Origin: Allopusillimonas ginsengisoli
Lineage (GTDB): Bacteria; Pseudomonadota; Gammaproteobacteria; Burkholderiales; Burkholderiaceae_B
Assembly (NCBI GenBank): GCA_005239165.1
Contig: RAPG01000002.1
Location: forward strand, 310,001-374,000
Length of the DNA stretch: 64,000 nucleotides
Direction of reading: 5' to 3'
Below, in pieces: positions 26,922 to 35,553 of the stretch. The translations under genes and the position numbers were made by a program. A model generated the notes under the pieces. The model did no database searches and had not been told where the DNA came from. It saw nothing but the letters and a program-made list of their open reading frames with translations. Numbering within the stretch: the first letter of the stretch is position 1; every line of letters starts with the position of its first letter.

Positions 26922-29285
26922 TCACGGGTGAGTGGTGCTCATCTCATTCTCCTGCAAACGCAGTTGAGTCACTGCATTCAGAATGGCTTCCGGTGTGGCT
27001 GGCGCATTAAGCTGCGGCTCATGGCGGTAATCAGCCACGCTGGCGACTGCATCCCGTATGGCGTTAAAAACGCTAAATGGCAGCAGCAGCGGGGGCTCAC
27101 CCACGGCCTTAGAATGGAAAACCGTATCCTTGGCGTTGCGGTTGTTGTACAGGCTGACACGAAAATCGGTTGGGCAATCACTGACCGACGGTATTTTGTA
27201 CGTGGAAGGTGCGTGTGTCATGAGACGCCCTTCGTGGTTCCAGACCAGCTCTTCGGTTGTAAGCCAACCCATGCCCTGAATGAACGCACCTTCGATCTGG
27301 CCGATATCCAGTGCCGGGTTAATAGACTGGCCCACATCGTGCAGTGCATCGGCCCGCACCAGCTTCCATTCACCAGTCAGCGTATCGATAATTACCTCAG
27401 ACACGGCAGCGCCGTAGGCGAAGTAAAAAAACGGCTCGCCCGTCATGGTTTGCTTGTCCCAGCGTATGCCGGGGGTTGCGTAAAAGCCTTCTGACCACAA
27501 CTGCACCTGGGCCCAGTAGGCGGCGTCCACAACCTCAACAAAAAGCACGCTTTGGCCGTTGACGGCGACCTTGCCATCGGCAAACACCACGTCGTCAGGT
27601 TTGCCGCCCCACTTGTCTGTCGCCACGCTGGCCAGCCGTCGTCGTATGCGCGCTGCGGCATCCTGCGCCGCCTTGCCGTTAAGATCAGTGCCGGTAGAGG
27701 CCGCCGTAGCCGAGGTATTGGCAATCTTGCTGGTATCGGTCGCAGTTACGCGCACACGCTCCATGGGCAAGCCCAGTTCGCTGGCGGTCACCTGGGCAAC
27801 CTTGGTGTTTAAGCCCTGACCCATTTCGGTACCGCCATGGTTTACCAGCACCGAGCCATCACGGTAAACGTGCACCAGCGCGCCTGCCTGGTTAAAGGCC
27901 GGCACATTGAACGAGATGCCAAACTTTACCGGCGTGAGCGCCAACCCGCGCTTTAGCACCGGGCTGTTGCGGTTGAATGCGCGCACAGCCTCACGGCGCG
28001 CACGGTAGTCGCTGTCGGCTTCAAGCTGATCGACCAGCGGGTGCAGAATATTGTCGGTGACCGCCTGCCCATAAGGCGTGGTGTCGCGGCCTTGGTCACC
28101 ATAAAAATTTGCACGTCGTATATCCAGGGCATCGCGGCCTAGCTTGCGCGCAATCATGTCGAGCATGACCTCTGTCATCAACGCGCCCTGTGGCCCACCA
28201 AAGCCGCGAAACGCGGTGTTTGACTGCGAGTTGGTCTTGCCACAAAGACCGCGAATGTCTATGTCAGGCAGGTAGTACGCATTGTCGACATGGCACATGG
28301 CCCGCGTGGCCACCGCTTCAGACAAGTCTGCCGAAAACCCGGCCCTCAGCGTCATGTCTACCGTTGCCCCAAGAATGCGCCCTGTGTCGTCAAAGCCCAC
28401 GGCGTACTCGTAATAAAAGCCATGGCGCTTGCCCGTAATCATGAAGTCATCATCACGATCGAGCCGCAGCTTTACCGGGCGGTTAAGCCGGGTGGCAGCA
28501 ATAGCTGCCACACAGGCGAACAGCGCCGACTGCGATTCCTTGCCACCAAACCCACCACCCATGCGGCGGCACTCGACCAAGACCTGATGCGAATGCCAGC
28601 CCAGGGCATGGGCAATGACGGCCTGCATCTCACTGGGGTGCTGGGTCGAACACCATACATGCACACCTTGCCCTTCTTTGGGCACCGCATACGACACTTG
28701 CCCTTCAAGATAAAACTGTTCTTGTCCGTTGCATTCAAACGTGCCACGCAGAGTGTGTGGCGCGTGCGAAATGGCGGCTTCCGGATCGCCTCGACGCATG
28801 TGCAGCGGCGGCAATACCATGGCGTTTTCTGCCTTGGCTTGCTGCGGCGTCAGCACCGCTGGCAATACGTCATAACTGACCTGCGCAAGGCGCGCCGCGC
28901 GGCGCGCTGCATCGTGAGACTCAGCAATCACGGCGAACATTGGCTGGCCAATATACTGAACCCTATCATCAGCCAGCACCGGCTCATCATGTATAACCGG
29001 GCCACAGTTGTTTTCGCCCGGTATGTCGCTGGCTGTCAGCACAGCCACCACGCCAGGCGCCTTGCGCACAGGCTCAAGATCCATGGCCACAATGCGCGCA
29101 TGCGCCTTGGCTGAAAGACCCAACGCACAATGCACCGTGCCGTGCAGCTCGGGGATGTCATCGGTGTAAGTGGCTTCGCCGCTTACATGCAATATGGCAG
29201 ACTCATGTGGCAGCGACTGCCCCGCTGCCTTGCCTGTGCCGGCATTGACCGGGTCAGCCATAAACGCTTCTGTCTGCGTATTCAT
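26922..29285 (-). CDS. xdhB: Xanthine dehydrogenase molybdopterin subunit
   Basis: Seen: 787 residues beginning with the ALD_XAN_DH domain (HVSGEATYTDDIPELHGTVH) and carrying MGGGFGGKESQ, NTAFRGFGGPQGAL and the catalytic-glutamate region KAVGEPPLLLPFSV. Known: binds Mo-pterin and oxidises hypoxanthine and xanthine to urate. Nine bases separate it from xdhA. Motifs for substrate positioning (the arginine in AFRGFGGPQG and the glutamate of VGEPP) are intact. Confidence 0.96.
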   Translation of the reverse strand: MNTQTEAFMADPVNAGTGKAAGQSLPHESAILHVSGEATYTDDIPELHGTVHCALGLSAKAHARIVAMDLEPVRKAPGVVAVLTASDIPGENNCGPVIHDEPVLADDRVQYIGQPMFAVIAESHDAARRAARLAQVSYDVLPAVLTPQQAKAENAMVLPPLHMRRGDPEAAISHAPHTLRGTFECNGQEQFYLEGQVSYAVPKEGQGVHVWCSTQHPSEMQAVIAHALGWHSHQVLVECRRMGGGFGGKESQSALFACVAAIAATRLNRPVKLRLDRDDDFMITGKRHGFYYEYAVGFDDTGRILGATVDMTLRAGFSADLSEAVATRAMCHVDNAYYLPDIDIRGLCGKTNSQSNTAFRGFGGPQGALMTEVMLDMIARKLGRDALDIRRANFYGDQGRDTTPYGQAVTDNILHPLVDQLEADSDYRARREAVRAFNRNSPVLKRGLALTPVKFGISFNVPAFNQAGALVHVYRDGSVLVNHGGTEMGQGLNTKVAQVTASELGLPMERVRVTATDTSKIANTSATAASTGTDLNGKAAQDAAARIRRRLASVATDKWGGKPDDVVFADGKVAVNGQSVLFVEVVDAAYWAQVQLWSEGFYATPGIRWDKQTMTGEPFFYFAYGAAVSEVIIDTLTGEWKLVRADALHDVGQSINPALDIGQIEGAFIQGMGWLTTEELVWNHEGRLMTHAPSTYKIPSVSDCPTDFRVSLYNNRNAKDTVFHSKAVGEPPLLLPFSVFNAIRDAVASVADYRHEPQLNAPATPEAILNAVTQLRLQENEMSTTHP

Positions 29286-29294
29286 GGTGTCACC

Positions 29295-30776
29295 TCACAG
29301 TGCGTCAACGGCGGCAAACACATTGGTTTCATGTGCAGCCAGCGGCGCGTCAGAACGGGTCTCAAAATAAAAGCGCAACAACAGGTTTTGCGCACCTAGC
29401 AGGCGGTATGCACTGCTGGCGCGCATGTCAGTCAAGGGCGCGTAATCACGCGCCAACGCCTGCATGGCCTGTTTCGCCGTCGCTTCCGTCCAGGGCTGGC
29501 CCTCAAGTGCCTGCTCTGCCTGTATGGCGCGCCTGGGCGTTGCCGCTACACCACCAAATGCAATACGCGCGGCCGTTATCGTGTTGCCGTCCAGCGCAAT
29601 CGCAAAGGCCGCGCACACGGCCGAGATGTCCTGATCAAATCGTTTGGACAATTTGTAGGTGCGAAAACGTTGCTGGGGCACGGGAAGCGGCACCTGCATG
29701 CCTTCGACAAATTCGCCTTCTTCCAGCGCCGTTTTCTGGTAATCAAGGTAAAAATCTTCCAGCGGCATGTCGCGCTGGCGCTCACCTTTACGCAGCACGA
29801 TATGCGTGCCCAGTGCGATGAGCGCGGGCATGGAGTCACCAATGGGCGAACCGTTGGCCAGGTTGCCGCCCAGCGTGCCTGCATTGCGAATAGGGTGTGA
29901 CGCAAACCGCCGGTGCATTTCGTCGAGCTGCGGATAATGCTGTACCAATTTACCGTAGGCTTCATTAAGCGATGCGCCCGCACCGATATAAAGATGGTCA
30001 TCTGTTTGCGTAATGGTGCGCAGTTCTGCCACCTGCCCAACGTAAATAAGATGAGGTAATTGGCGCATCTGCTTGGTGACCCACAGACCCACGTCTGTAC
30101 TGCCTGCCACGATGCGGGCATCGGGGTACGCAATACGCGTCTGTGCCAATTGTGCAAGCGTACGCGGGGCATGGAACACCTGATCGCCTGCGTGATACGC
30201 AAGCGGTTGTTGACGCTGCATCGACGCTAACGCCCTGGCCAAACCTGCCCGATCAAAGTCAATGTGCGGCAAGTCGAACATGGCCTGAGTCGCATCGATG
30301 ATAGGACGATAACCGGTACAGCGGCACAAGTTGCCAGACAAGACGGTGTTGATGTGCAATCGATCGGGCTTAGGGCCTTTGGGATCGTGATCAAGATACA
30401 GCGCCCACATCGACATCACAAAACCGGGCGTGCAAAAGCCGCACTGCGAACCATGCAGGTCAACCATGGCCTGTTGAACGGGATGAAGCGCGCCGTCAGG
30501 CTGACGCAAATCTTCAACCGTGAAGATGGCCTTGCCATCGAGCGCAGGCAGAAACTGAATACAGGCGTTAATGGCCCTGAGGCTTACGCCGCCGTTTTCA
30601 TCCAGCTCACCGACCACCACAGTGCACGCGCCGCAATCGCCTTCGGCACACCCTTCTTTGGTGCCGGTACGACGCAGGTCTTCGCGAAGAAACTGTAATA
30701 GTGTGCACGTGGTGGGCTTGCCCGCCACTTCGTGAATTTGGCCGCGATAATAAAGGCGGATGGTGTTTGTCTCCAT
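29295..30776 (-). CDS. xdhA: Xanthine dehydrogenase FeS/FAD subunit
   Basis: Seen: about 493 residues; plant-type [2Fe-2S] domain (KEGCAEGDCGACTV), second FeS domain (GSQCGFCTPGFVMSM, NLCRCTGYRPI), FAD domain (IVAGSTDVGLWV, RNAGTLGGNLANGSPIGDS) and CO-dehydrogenase C-terminal domain. Known: electron-transfer subunit of bacterial xanthine dehydrogenase. I start at the ATG at 30776 (METNTIRLYYRG) with AAAAGG upstream rather than 30875. First gene of the xdhABC-guaD operon, divergent from a LysR gene 153 bases away. Confidence 0.95.
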   Translation of the reverse strand: METNTIRLYYRGQIHEVAGKPTTCTLLQFLREDLRRTGTKEGCAEGDCGACTVVVGELDENGGVSLRAINACIQFLPALDGKAIFTVEDLRQPDGALHPVQQAMVDLHGSQCGFCTPGFVMSMWALYLDHDPKGPKPDRLHINTVLSGNLCRCTGYRPIIDATQAMFDLPHIDFDRAGLARALASMQRQQPLAYHAGDQVFHAPRTLAQLAQTRIAYPDARIVAGSTDVGLWVTKQMRQLPHLIYVGQVAELRTITQTDDHLYIGAGASLNEAYGKLVQHYPQLDEMHRRFASHPIRNAGTLGGNLANGSPIGDSMPALIALGTHIVLRKGERQRDMPLEDFYLDYQKTALEEGEFVEGMQVPLPVPQQRFRTYKLSKRFDQDISAVCAAFAIALDGNTITAARIAFGGVAATPRRAIQAEQALEGQPWTEATAKQAMQALARDYAPLTDMRASSAYRLLGAQNLLLRFYFETRSDAPLAAHETNVFAAVDAL

Positions 30777-30929
30777 GACAGGCCTTTTAAAAAAGCTTTT
30801 AGTCAACATAGCACCCGATAGGGCTGGCGACATTTGCACGCGATGATGATGACTATCACTTCTTGCCGCAGCCATACTCAGCCTGGCTTGCCACTAGGCA
30901 TGCCTACCCCTTCAAGACATAATACCCCT

Positions 30930-31853
30930 ATGGAACGACACCGTGAACCAATAGAAACCTCGCTGCTACGGGTTTTGCATGTACTACTCACCGAGCAGAG
31001 CGTTTCGCGTGCGGCCATCAAGCTGGGGTTGTCGCAACCTGCAGTCAGTAACTCTTTGCGCCGTCTGCGTGCCATTACGGGCGATCCTCTTTTGGTGCGT
31101 TGCAAAAACGGCATGGTTGCCACCGGGAGAGGGCGTGAGCTTCTGGTTCATACCGCTGAGGCGCTTGCCGCCATAGATCGCATTACCCAGCCACCGTCTG
31201 CCTTTTCACCAGAACAAACCACGCGCGAATTTAAAATAGGTGCGCCCGACTACCTCGACGCCCTGTTTTTGCCCAAGATCGCAGAAATGCTGTTTAAACA
31301 AGCACCAGCGGCCCGGCTTATCGTGCACCCCATTAATGCTGAGTTCGATTACCAGGGCGCACTGGAAAGCGGTGCGCTCGATATCGTAGTGGGCAACTGG
31401 CTGGCGCCACCAGCACAATTGCATACGTCTCAGTTATTTGAAGACGAGGTCGTCTGCATGCTGGGCCTGCACCACCCACTGGCTTCAAAAGGTATCAGTC
31501 TTAAGCACTATCTGAACATGAAGCATCTGGCACCGACGCCTTATGTGTCAGCGCGTACCAGCTTTATCGACGGCTACCTGGCCGAGCACGGCCACAAGCG
31601 CAACATTCAGATGACGGTTCCGTACTTTGGGCTTGTGCCTTACATACTGATGTCCACCGACATGGTGTTTACAACAGGACGACAGTTTGCGCAGCACTAT
31701 GCACGTTATCTGCCGGTGCAAGTGCTCGAGTCACCCGTCAAGTTTCCACCCATGCGTTTTTATCAGCTCTGGCACGAACGTGCGCATCAGGCGCCTGAAA
31801 TCGTCTGGCTGCGCCGGCGTATTACTGAAGTGGCTGCCCAGCTTGCTGGCTGA
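30930..31853 (+). CDS. LysR-family regulator beside xdh operon
   Basis: Seen: about 307 residues with the winged-helix region VSRAAIKLGLSQPAVSNSLR, the LysR turn LLVRCKNGM, then a substrate domain (TREFKIGAPDYLDALFLP). Known: LysR regulators usually activate the divergent operon in response to a pathway intermediate. Start is uncertain: ATG at 30930 gives a normal N-terminus (MERHREPIETSLLRVLHVLL); ATG at 30900 is also possible. Inferred ligand: a purine or urate-pathway metabolite, from position alone. The domain resembles the NodD/LinR-like branch with C-terminal Trp-rich segment RFYQLWHERAH. Confidence 0.85.
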   Translation: MERHREPIETSLLRVLHVLLTEQSVSRAAIKLGLSQPAVSNSLRRLRAITGDPLLVRCKNGMVATGRGRELLVHTAEALAAIDRITQPPSAFSPEQTTREFKIGAPDYLDALFLPKIAEMLFKQAPAARLIVHPINAEFDYQGALESGALDIVVGNWLAPPAQLHTSQLFEDEVVCMLGLHHPLASKGISLKHYLNMKHLAPTPYVSARTSFIDGYLAEHGHKRNIQMTVPYFGLVPYILMSTDMVFTTGRQFAQHYARYLPVQVLESPVKFPPMRFYQLWHERAHQAPEIVWLRRRITEVAAQLAG

Positions 31854-32152
31854 AGCCGCCGCGCTACAGCCTGCATTGCTACACGACATCTGCAGCAAAC
31901 CGTTGCGCCTTAAAGGTCGCCGCGATACTGACCGGTTCACCCAAGCCACTGAGGGTTTTGGAACGAACAAGATACGCATCATGCACCGAAAAATATGCCC
32001 CCGCCTGTATGCCCTATTAAACTTGGCACTGTCGCGACCTGCAAAGTGTTCGTACACTATCCATGGTGGCCGAACCCCTGTGCAGGCTTATGGCCTCTGG
32101 CCCGTTAGTCTTTCCAACCGATAAAAAATACTCTCCAATCAAAGAGCCGACC
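31854..32152. other. Leader region of uraD-allA, no gene seen
   Basis: About 300 bases between the LysR stop and the uraD start. Frames of 108-145 codons cross it on both strands (31687-32124 and 31731-32057) but have no family resemblance and run into the LysR gene in the wrong frame, so I do not annotate them. It should contain the uraD promoter, although no clear box stands out. Confidence 0.55.
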
Positions 32153-32692
32153 ATGACGCAAACCCAGACGCCAGCCCTTACGCTCGACGCGCTTTCTTCA
32201 CTGTCACAAGAGGCGTTCGTTGAACGTCTCGGTAATATCTTCGAACACTCTCCCTGGATTTCCAGAGATGCCTGGCTGGCCCGCCCATTTTCCAGCGTAG
32301 ACGCCCTGCACGCCGCGATGATGAGGGTTGTGGATCAGGCCACTGACAGCCAAAGGCTGGCACTGATCAGCGCGCACCCTGAGCTTGCAGGCAAGGAGGC
32401 GGCCAGCGGCAACCTGACGACCGCCTCAACGGACGAACAGCGCGGTGCGGGGCTAGATCAGTGCAGCGCACAAGAGTTGCATCGGCTGCGTCAGCTAAAC
32501 GCAACCTACCGCGAGCGCTTTGGTTTTCCGTTTGTCGTTGCGGTCAAGGGCCTGAGCCGTTACCAGATCATGGATGCCATCGAATCACGTTTGCGCAATG
32601 ATCGCGATACCGAGCTTGCCGCCTGTTTGCGCGAAATCGGCAAGATTGCCCGGTTTCGGCTAGACAGCCTGCTGAGCGGAGAAGCGGCATGA
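32153..32692 (+). CDS. uraD: 2-Oxo-4-hydroxy-4-carboxy-5-ureidoimidazoline decarboxylase
   Basis: Seen: 179 residues with EHSPWISRDAWLARPF, LALISAHPELAGKEA, LDQCSAQELHRLRQLNATY, ERFGFPFVVAVKG. Known: the HPELAG and FGFPF blocks with catalytic His and Glu define OHCU decarboxylase, which gives S-allantoin from the UraH product. Start at 32153 (MTQTQTPAL) rather than 32063. Its stop overlaps allA by four bases (ATGA), so the two are translationally coupled. Confidence 0.95.
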   Translation: MTQTQTPALTLDALSSLSQEAFVERLGNIFEHSPWISRDAWLARPFSSVDALHAAMMRVVDQATDSQRLALISAHPELAGKEAASGNLTTASTDEQRGAGLDQCSAQELHRLRQLNATYRERFGFPFVVAVKGLSRYQIMDAIESRLRNDRDTELAACLREIGKIARFRLDSLLSGEAA

Positions 32693-33189
32693 GCACACCT
32701 TACCTTACTGCGGAAACGCTGACTCGGGCTGGTTTTGCGTCGTTTGGGGACGTTATCGAAGCTACGGATGACGTCAACCATTTCACGATTAACGATGACA
32801 ATACCGAGCGCTATCATGATTTGGCCAATATCGAGCCTGGTGAGCAGGGCAGGGCTATTGTTTCTATTTTCCGTGGTCAGCCGCGCACGTTGCCGTTTAC
32901 GGTAAGCATGATGGAGCGTCATCCGCACGCGAGTCAGGCGTTTATTCCGCTCAATGGTCGGCCTTACCTGGTTGTTGTGGCACCTGCGGGCGATCCGCCC
33001 GGCCCGAATGATCTTCGTTTGTTTTTGTGTCGGGGGGATCAGGGGGTTAATTACGCCAAGGGGGTCTGGCATCATCCTTTACTTGCCCTTGATGAGGTTG
33101 CGGATTTTCTGGTTATTGACCGTAGTGGGCCTGGTGATAATTGTGATGTGATTACTTTGACGGAAAGTCGTCAAATCACCAGCCCCTAA
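32689..33189 (+). CDS. allA: Ureidoglycolate lyase
   Basis: Seen: 166 residues with LTRAGFASFGDVIE, ERHPHASQAFIPLNGRPYL and KGVWHHPLLAL. Known: AllA cleaves ureidoglycolate to glyoxylate and urea; the cupin histidines of ERHPHxSQxF and GxWHHP are present. It ends the purine route in this window. Oddity: many codons end in T here (for example GTT, GAT, GGT), unlike the C/G-ending neighbours, hinting at a separate origin or weak selection on codon use. A hairpin terminator follows. Confidence 0.93.
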   Translation: MSTPYLTAETLTRAGFASFGDVIEATDDVNHFTINDDNTERYHDLANIEPGEQGRAIVSIFRGQPRTLPFTVSMMERHPHASQAFIPLNGRPYLVVVAPAGDPPGPNDLRLFLCRGDQGVNYAKGVWHHPLLALDEVADFLVIDRSGPGDNCDVITLTESRQITSP

Positions 33190-33205
33190 AGCAATATCGC
33201 ACTTT

Positions 33206-33230
33206 GCACTGCCCTGCGAGGGCGGTGCTT
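33206..33230. terminator. Hairpin between convergent allA and higA
   Basis: GCACTGCCC (33206-33214), loop TGCGA, GGGCGGTGC (33220-33228) pair with one G-T wobble, followed by TTATTTAA. It lies just after allA and just before the higA stop on the other strand, so it could terminate both, though the T run is interrupted. Confidence 0.6.
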
Positions 33231-33232
33231 AT

Positions 33233-33655
33233 TTAATGTACGGGGCTGACGGGTTCAATGAACAGATCTGCACTGACGTGAAACCGCGCTACTAAAGCGG
33301 CAATCTGGCGGGCATTAAGCAAGCGGCGCCCGGAAAGAATTTCGGACACTACGCCTTGGCTGCCTATTTCCGGAAAATCAGTCTGCGTCAGGCCGTGCTG
33401 CTCCATGAAAAACCGTAGCATCTCGCGTGGCGACGCTACCGGAAAAATATGGTTCTTATCGTCATAATCTGCGATCAGGCCGCTGACCAGACCAAATAAG
33501 CCGGACAGCTCCCCCCCATCTCCCGCCAGGCCGCTTTCAATCAAGCCATCGGCCAGGGCGACCATGCGGTCGTAATCTGTCTCGTTATGAATGGGGCCTA
33601 TCCCTGTTACGACTTGCAGGGCAGCCCAGCTTGCTCGAATGTCGTTTAGTTTCAT
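33233..33655 (-). CDS. higA: HigA-type antitoxin
   Basis: Seen: 140 residues with FPVASPREMLRFFMEQHGLTQ and a helix-turn-helix IGSQGVVSEILSGRRLLNA. Known: COG5499-type antitoxin with N-terminal toxin-binding part and C-terminal DNA-binding domain. Start: ATG at 33655 overlaps the higB stop as ATGA, which fits translational coupling better than the TTG at 33664. Inferred: neutralises HigB and represses the pair by binding the palindrome at 33946-33966. Confidence 0.88.
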   Translation of the reverse strand: MKLNDIRASWAALQVVTGIGPIHNETDYDRMVALADGLIESGLAGDGGELSGLFGLVSGLIADYDDKNHIFPVASPREMLRFFMEQHGLTQTDFPEIGSQGVVSEILSGRRLLNARQIAALVARFHVSADLFIEPVSPVH

Positions 33656-33939
33656 TTTTTCCAAGCTCCCTTGTCATATTCAGCATGCGTCAAAACATGC
33701 TTGATGTAAGCCACCTGATGCGCCGAATGCAAGAAAGCGATCAGACGGTATTTGTTGCCGCCAATATTAAATACATATAAATCTCCCACCCTGTCCACGC
33801 TTGCGAACTGCTGACGCAAGGCATTTAAGCTGCTAAACACATGCAGCTCCATCGCTCTGTGCCACGCCTGTAATGGCGCTCTTGCTTCTGGGTGCTTAGC
33901 GGCGAATTCGGCCGGGCGGCGGTTTGTGATAACTCTCAT
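33652..33939 (-). CDS. higB: HigB-type mRNA interferase toxin
   Basis: Seen: 95 residues beginning MRVITNRRPAEFAAKHPEA, with GNKYRLIAFLHSAHQVAYIK and VLTHAEYDKGAW. Known: PF09907 HigB toxins share NKYRL, IxFxxxxVYIKxxLTHAEYDKGxW and cleave ribosome-bound mRNA; length is normal. Toxin precedes antitoxin, as in higBA. All conserved basic and histidine residues look intact, so the pair is probably functional. It stands between allA and copC. Confidence 0.92.
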   Translation of the reverse strand: MRVITNRRPAEFAAKHPEARAPLQAWHRAMELHVFSSLNALRQQFASVDRVGDLYVFNIGGNKYRLIAFLHSAHQVAYIKHVLTHAEYDKGAWKK

Positions 33940-33945
33940 GTCAGG

Positions 33946-33966
33946 ATTATCTCAAAATGAGATTAT
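33946..33966. promoter_or_regulatory. Palindromic operator of higBA
   Basis: ATTATCTCA (33946-33954), AAA, TGAGATTAT (33958-33966): an inverted repeat with one mismatch in nine, directly upstream of the higB ATG. HigA-type antitoxins bind such palindromes over their own promoter; assignment here is inferred. Confidence 0.65.
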
Positions 33967-34309
33967 GACCGCAAAACATCCTTTCAGCCCACACGTTTCA
34001 TCATAGAGTTGGGGCTGTTGATTTTCAGAATCGAGCAGCTGACCGCCGCCGAGAGGCAGTGGGTTCGAATAAGCCCACGGGTGCGCGCACGAGGTTCGAC
34101 GGGTCCTGATCCTGTACAAGGTCTGACAGGCGTCCTACCCATCGCGGATCAGGGCATTGCTGGCTTCGACGTCCCGTCCTGGCGGGTGTGTTTGCAACCA
34201 CGGCGGTGTCTGAAGCACGCTGCGTCAATGATCATTGGCGTGTTCCGTAGCCCGGATGTAAAGTAGCCAGATTGAGGTGTTTCACACCTCTCGGTCTACG
34301 GAGTCATGT
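33967..34309. other. Intergenic stretch between higB and copC
   Basis: About 340 bases with no supported gene. A plus frame (34009-34266) and a minus frame (34025-34228) have no recognisable family. GTGGGTTCGAATAAGCCCAC at 34059-34078 resembles a tRNA T-arm with three extra loop bases, but the rest of a tRNA is absent; it may be a decayed fragment. The copC leader at the end contains a 17-bp palindrome. Confidence 0.5.
34274..34290. promoter_or_regulatory. 17-bp palindrome in copC leader
   Basis: GAGGTGT-TTC-ACACCTC is a perfect 7-bp inverted repeat ending 19 bases before the copC ATG. It could be an operator for a copper regulator or an mRNA hairpin near the ribosome site (GGAG at 34300-34303). 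No MerR or CueR box is evident. Confidence 0.45.
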
Positions 34310-34675
34310 ATGAAGTACGCAATGAAGATGGCGGCTGGGCTGCTGCTAAGTTTGGGGTCGTTGTCTGTGGCATCGGCCCATGCCCATCTTGAATCAGCAA
34401 CGCCTGCCCAGGACGCTACGGTGGTGTCTCCTTCGGCGCTGACCTTGCACTTTACTGAGGGGTTAGAACCTGCTCTTTCCGGTGTTGCGCTTACTGCAGG
34501 TGAGAATGCACCGATAGCGTTGGGTAAAGCCCAAACGGCAAAAGACGACGACAAAACATTGCTGGTGCCTGTACCGCAACCCCTGAAGCCTGGTGCCTAT
34601 ACGGTCAATTGGCATGTATTAGCCAAAGATGGCCACAAGTCTAAAGGCAGCTATACGTTCACCGTTAAGCCGTGA
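34310..34675 (+). CDS. copC: CopC-type periplasmic copper-binding protein
   Basis: Seen: signal peptide cut after SVASA leaving mature HAHLESATPAQDATV, followed by the CopC beta-barrel with LTLHFTEGLEPALSG and NWHVLAKDGHKSKGSYTF. Known: the N-terminal histidine and later His/Asp (VLAKDGHKSKG) form the Cu(II) site of CopC. Length 121 is normal. Start at 34310, with GGAG upstream. Its stop overlaps the GTG start of copD, as in other copCD pairs. Inferred: hands copper to CopD for import or handling. Confidence 0.92.
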   Translation: MKYAMKMAAGLLLSLGSLSVASAHAHLESATPAQDATVVSPSALTLHFTEGLEPALSGVALTAGENAPIALGKAQTAKDDDKTLLVPVPQPLKPGAYTVNWHVLAKDGHKSKGSYTFTVKP

Positions 34676-35553
34676 TCTCACTGACCGCCGCGATGGCTGC
34701 AAGCCGTCTGGCGGGTGATGCGGCGTTGTTTTTTTTGTTTGGCGGCAGCGGCATGATGGCGCTGGCACGCACTACTGTGCAAGCCAGCTTCAATAGACGC
34801 GCTGTGCATCTGGCCCAGTGCTGGGCTGCGGGCATTGCTTTGCTCGCACTGCTGTGTCTAATATGCCTTCAGCTTGTTTCAGTGGGCGACGGCTGGTCGT
34901 CGGCACTTGATATTTCTCTGCTCAAGATTGTGCTGTTCCAGACTGAATTCGGCCAAGTCTGGCTGGTGCGGCTGCTGTTCGTAGTGGCTACGCTGATTGC
35001 TGTTCTGGCCGCCAGGCAAAATCTTGTGATTGCTGCGTGGGCGGGTATTGCCCTGGCTTTGACCGCGCTTGCCGGCCATGCCGCTATGCATGAGGGTTGG
35101 CTGGGGATAGCAATGCGTTTGAGCCAGGCTTTGCATGTAGTGTGCGCAGGCGCCTGGGTGGGCAGTCTGGTTCCATTGGTGGGGCTGCTGCGGGCCATGA
35201 AACACGCCGATCTGCGTGAGGCTGCCGGTCATGCGCTGCGACGGTTCTCGTTATTTGGTCATTTTGCCGTAGCAGGGGTGCTGCTTACAGGGGTGACCAA
35301 TACGTTTTTTGTGCTTGGGCAGTGGCCGCTGCACAGGCATTCGCCCTACCAGGCCTTGCTCGGCCTCAAAATATGCCTGGCCTTGGCCATGGTTCTGATG
35401 GCTGTCAGCAACCGCTATCTTTGGGTGCCCCGGTTTTCAGGCAAGCCCGATCTTGCCGGCAGGGCACTGGTGCGAGGCACGCTGGGCGAACTCACATTCG
35501 CAATCATGGTGCTTGCCCTGGTTTCGGTGCTGGGCCTGCTTGAGCCGGTTTAA
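34672..35553 (+). CDS. copD: CopD-type copper transport membrane protein
   Basis: Seen: 293 residues with eight hydrophobic segments, VCAGAWVGSLVPLVGLLRAM, GHALRRFSLFGHFAVAGVLLTG and a KICLALAMVLMAVSNRY ending region. Known: CopD family inner-membrane proteins, partner of CopC; conserved His on helices are visible. Starts with GTG inside the copC stop (GTGA). Its TAA (35551-35553) lies within the left tetR-derived repeat and partly overlaps the remnant's own stop on the other strand, showing that copD and a tetR gene were once tail to tail here. Confidence 0.9.
   Translation: MISLTAAMAASRLAGDAALFFLFGGSGMMALARTTVQASFNRRAVHLAQCWAAGIALLALLCLICLQLVSVGDGWSSALDISLLKIVLFQTEFGQVWLVRLLFVVATLIAVLAARQNLVIAAWAGIALALTALAGHAAMHEGWLGIAMRLSQALHVVCAGAWVGSLVPLVGLLRAMKHADLREAAGHALRRFSLFGHFAVAGVLLTGVTNTFFVLGQWPLHRHSPYQALLGLKICLALAMVLMAVSNRYLWVPRFSGKPDLAGRALVRGTLGELTFAIMVLALVSVLGLLEPV

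Noticed and set aside
31687..32124. 145-codon plus frame after the LysR gene
   Set aside because: Overlaps the LysR 3' end in another frame and resembles nothing; probably chance.
34059..34078. T-arm-like GTGGGTTCGAATAAGCCCAC
   Set aside because: The loop is three bases too long and no acceptor or anticodon arm can be found around it.
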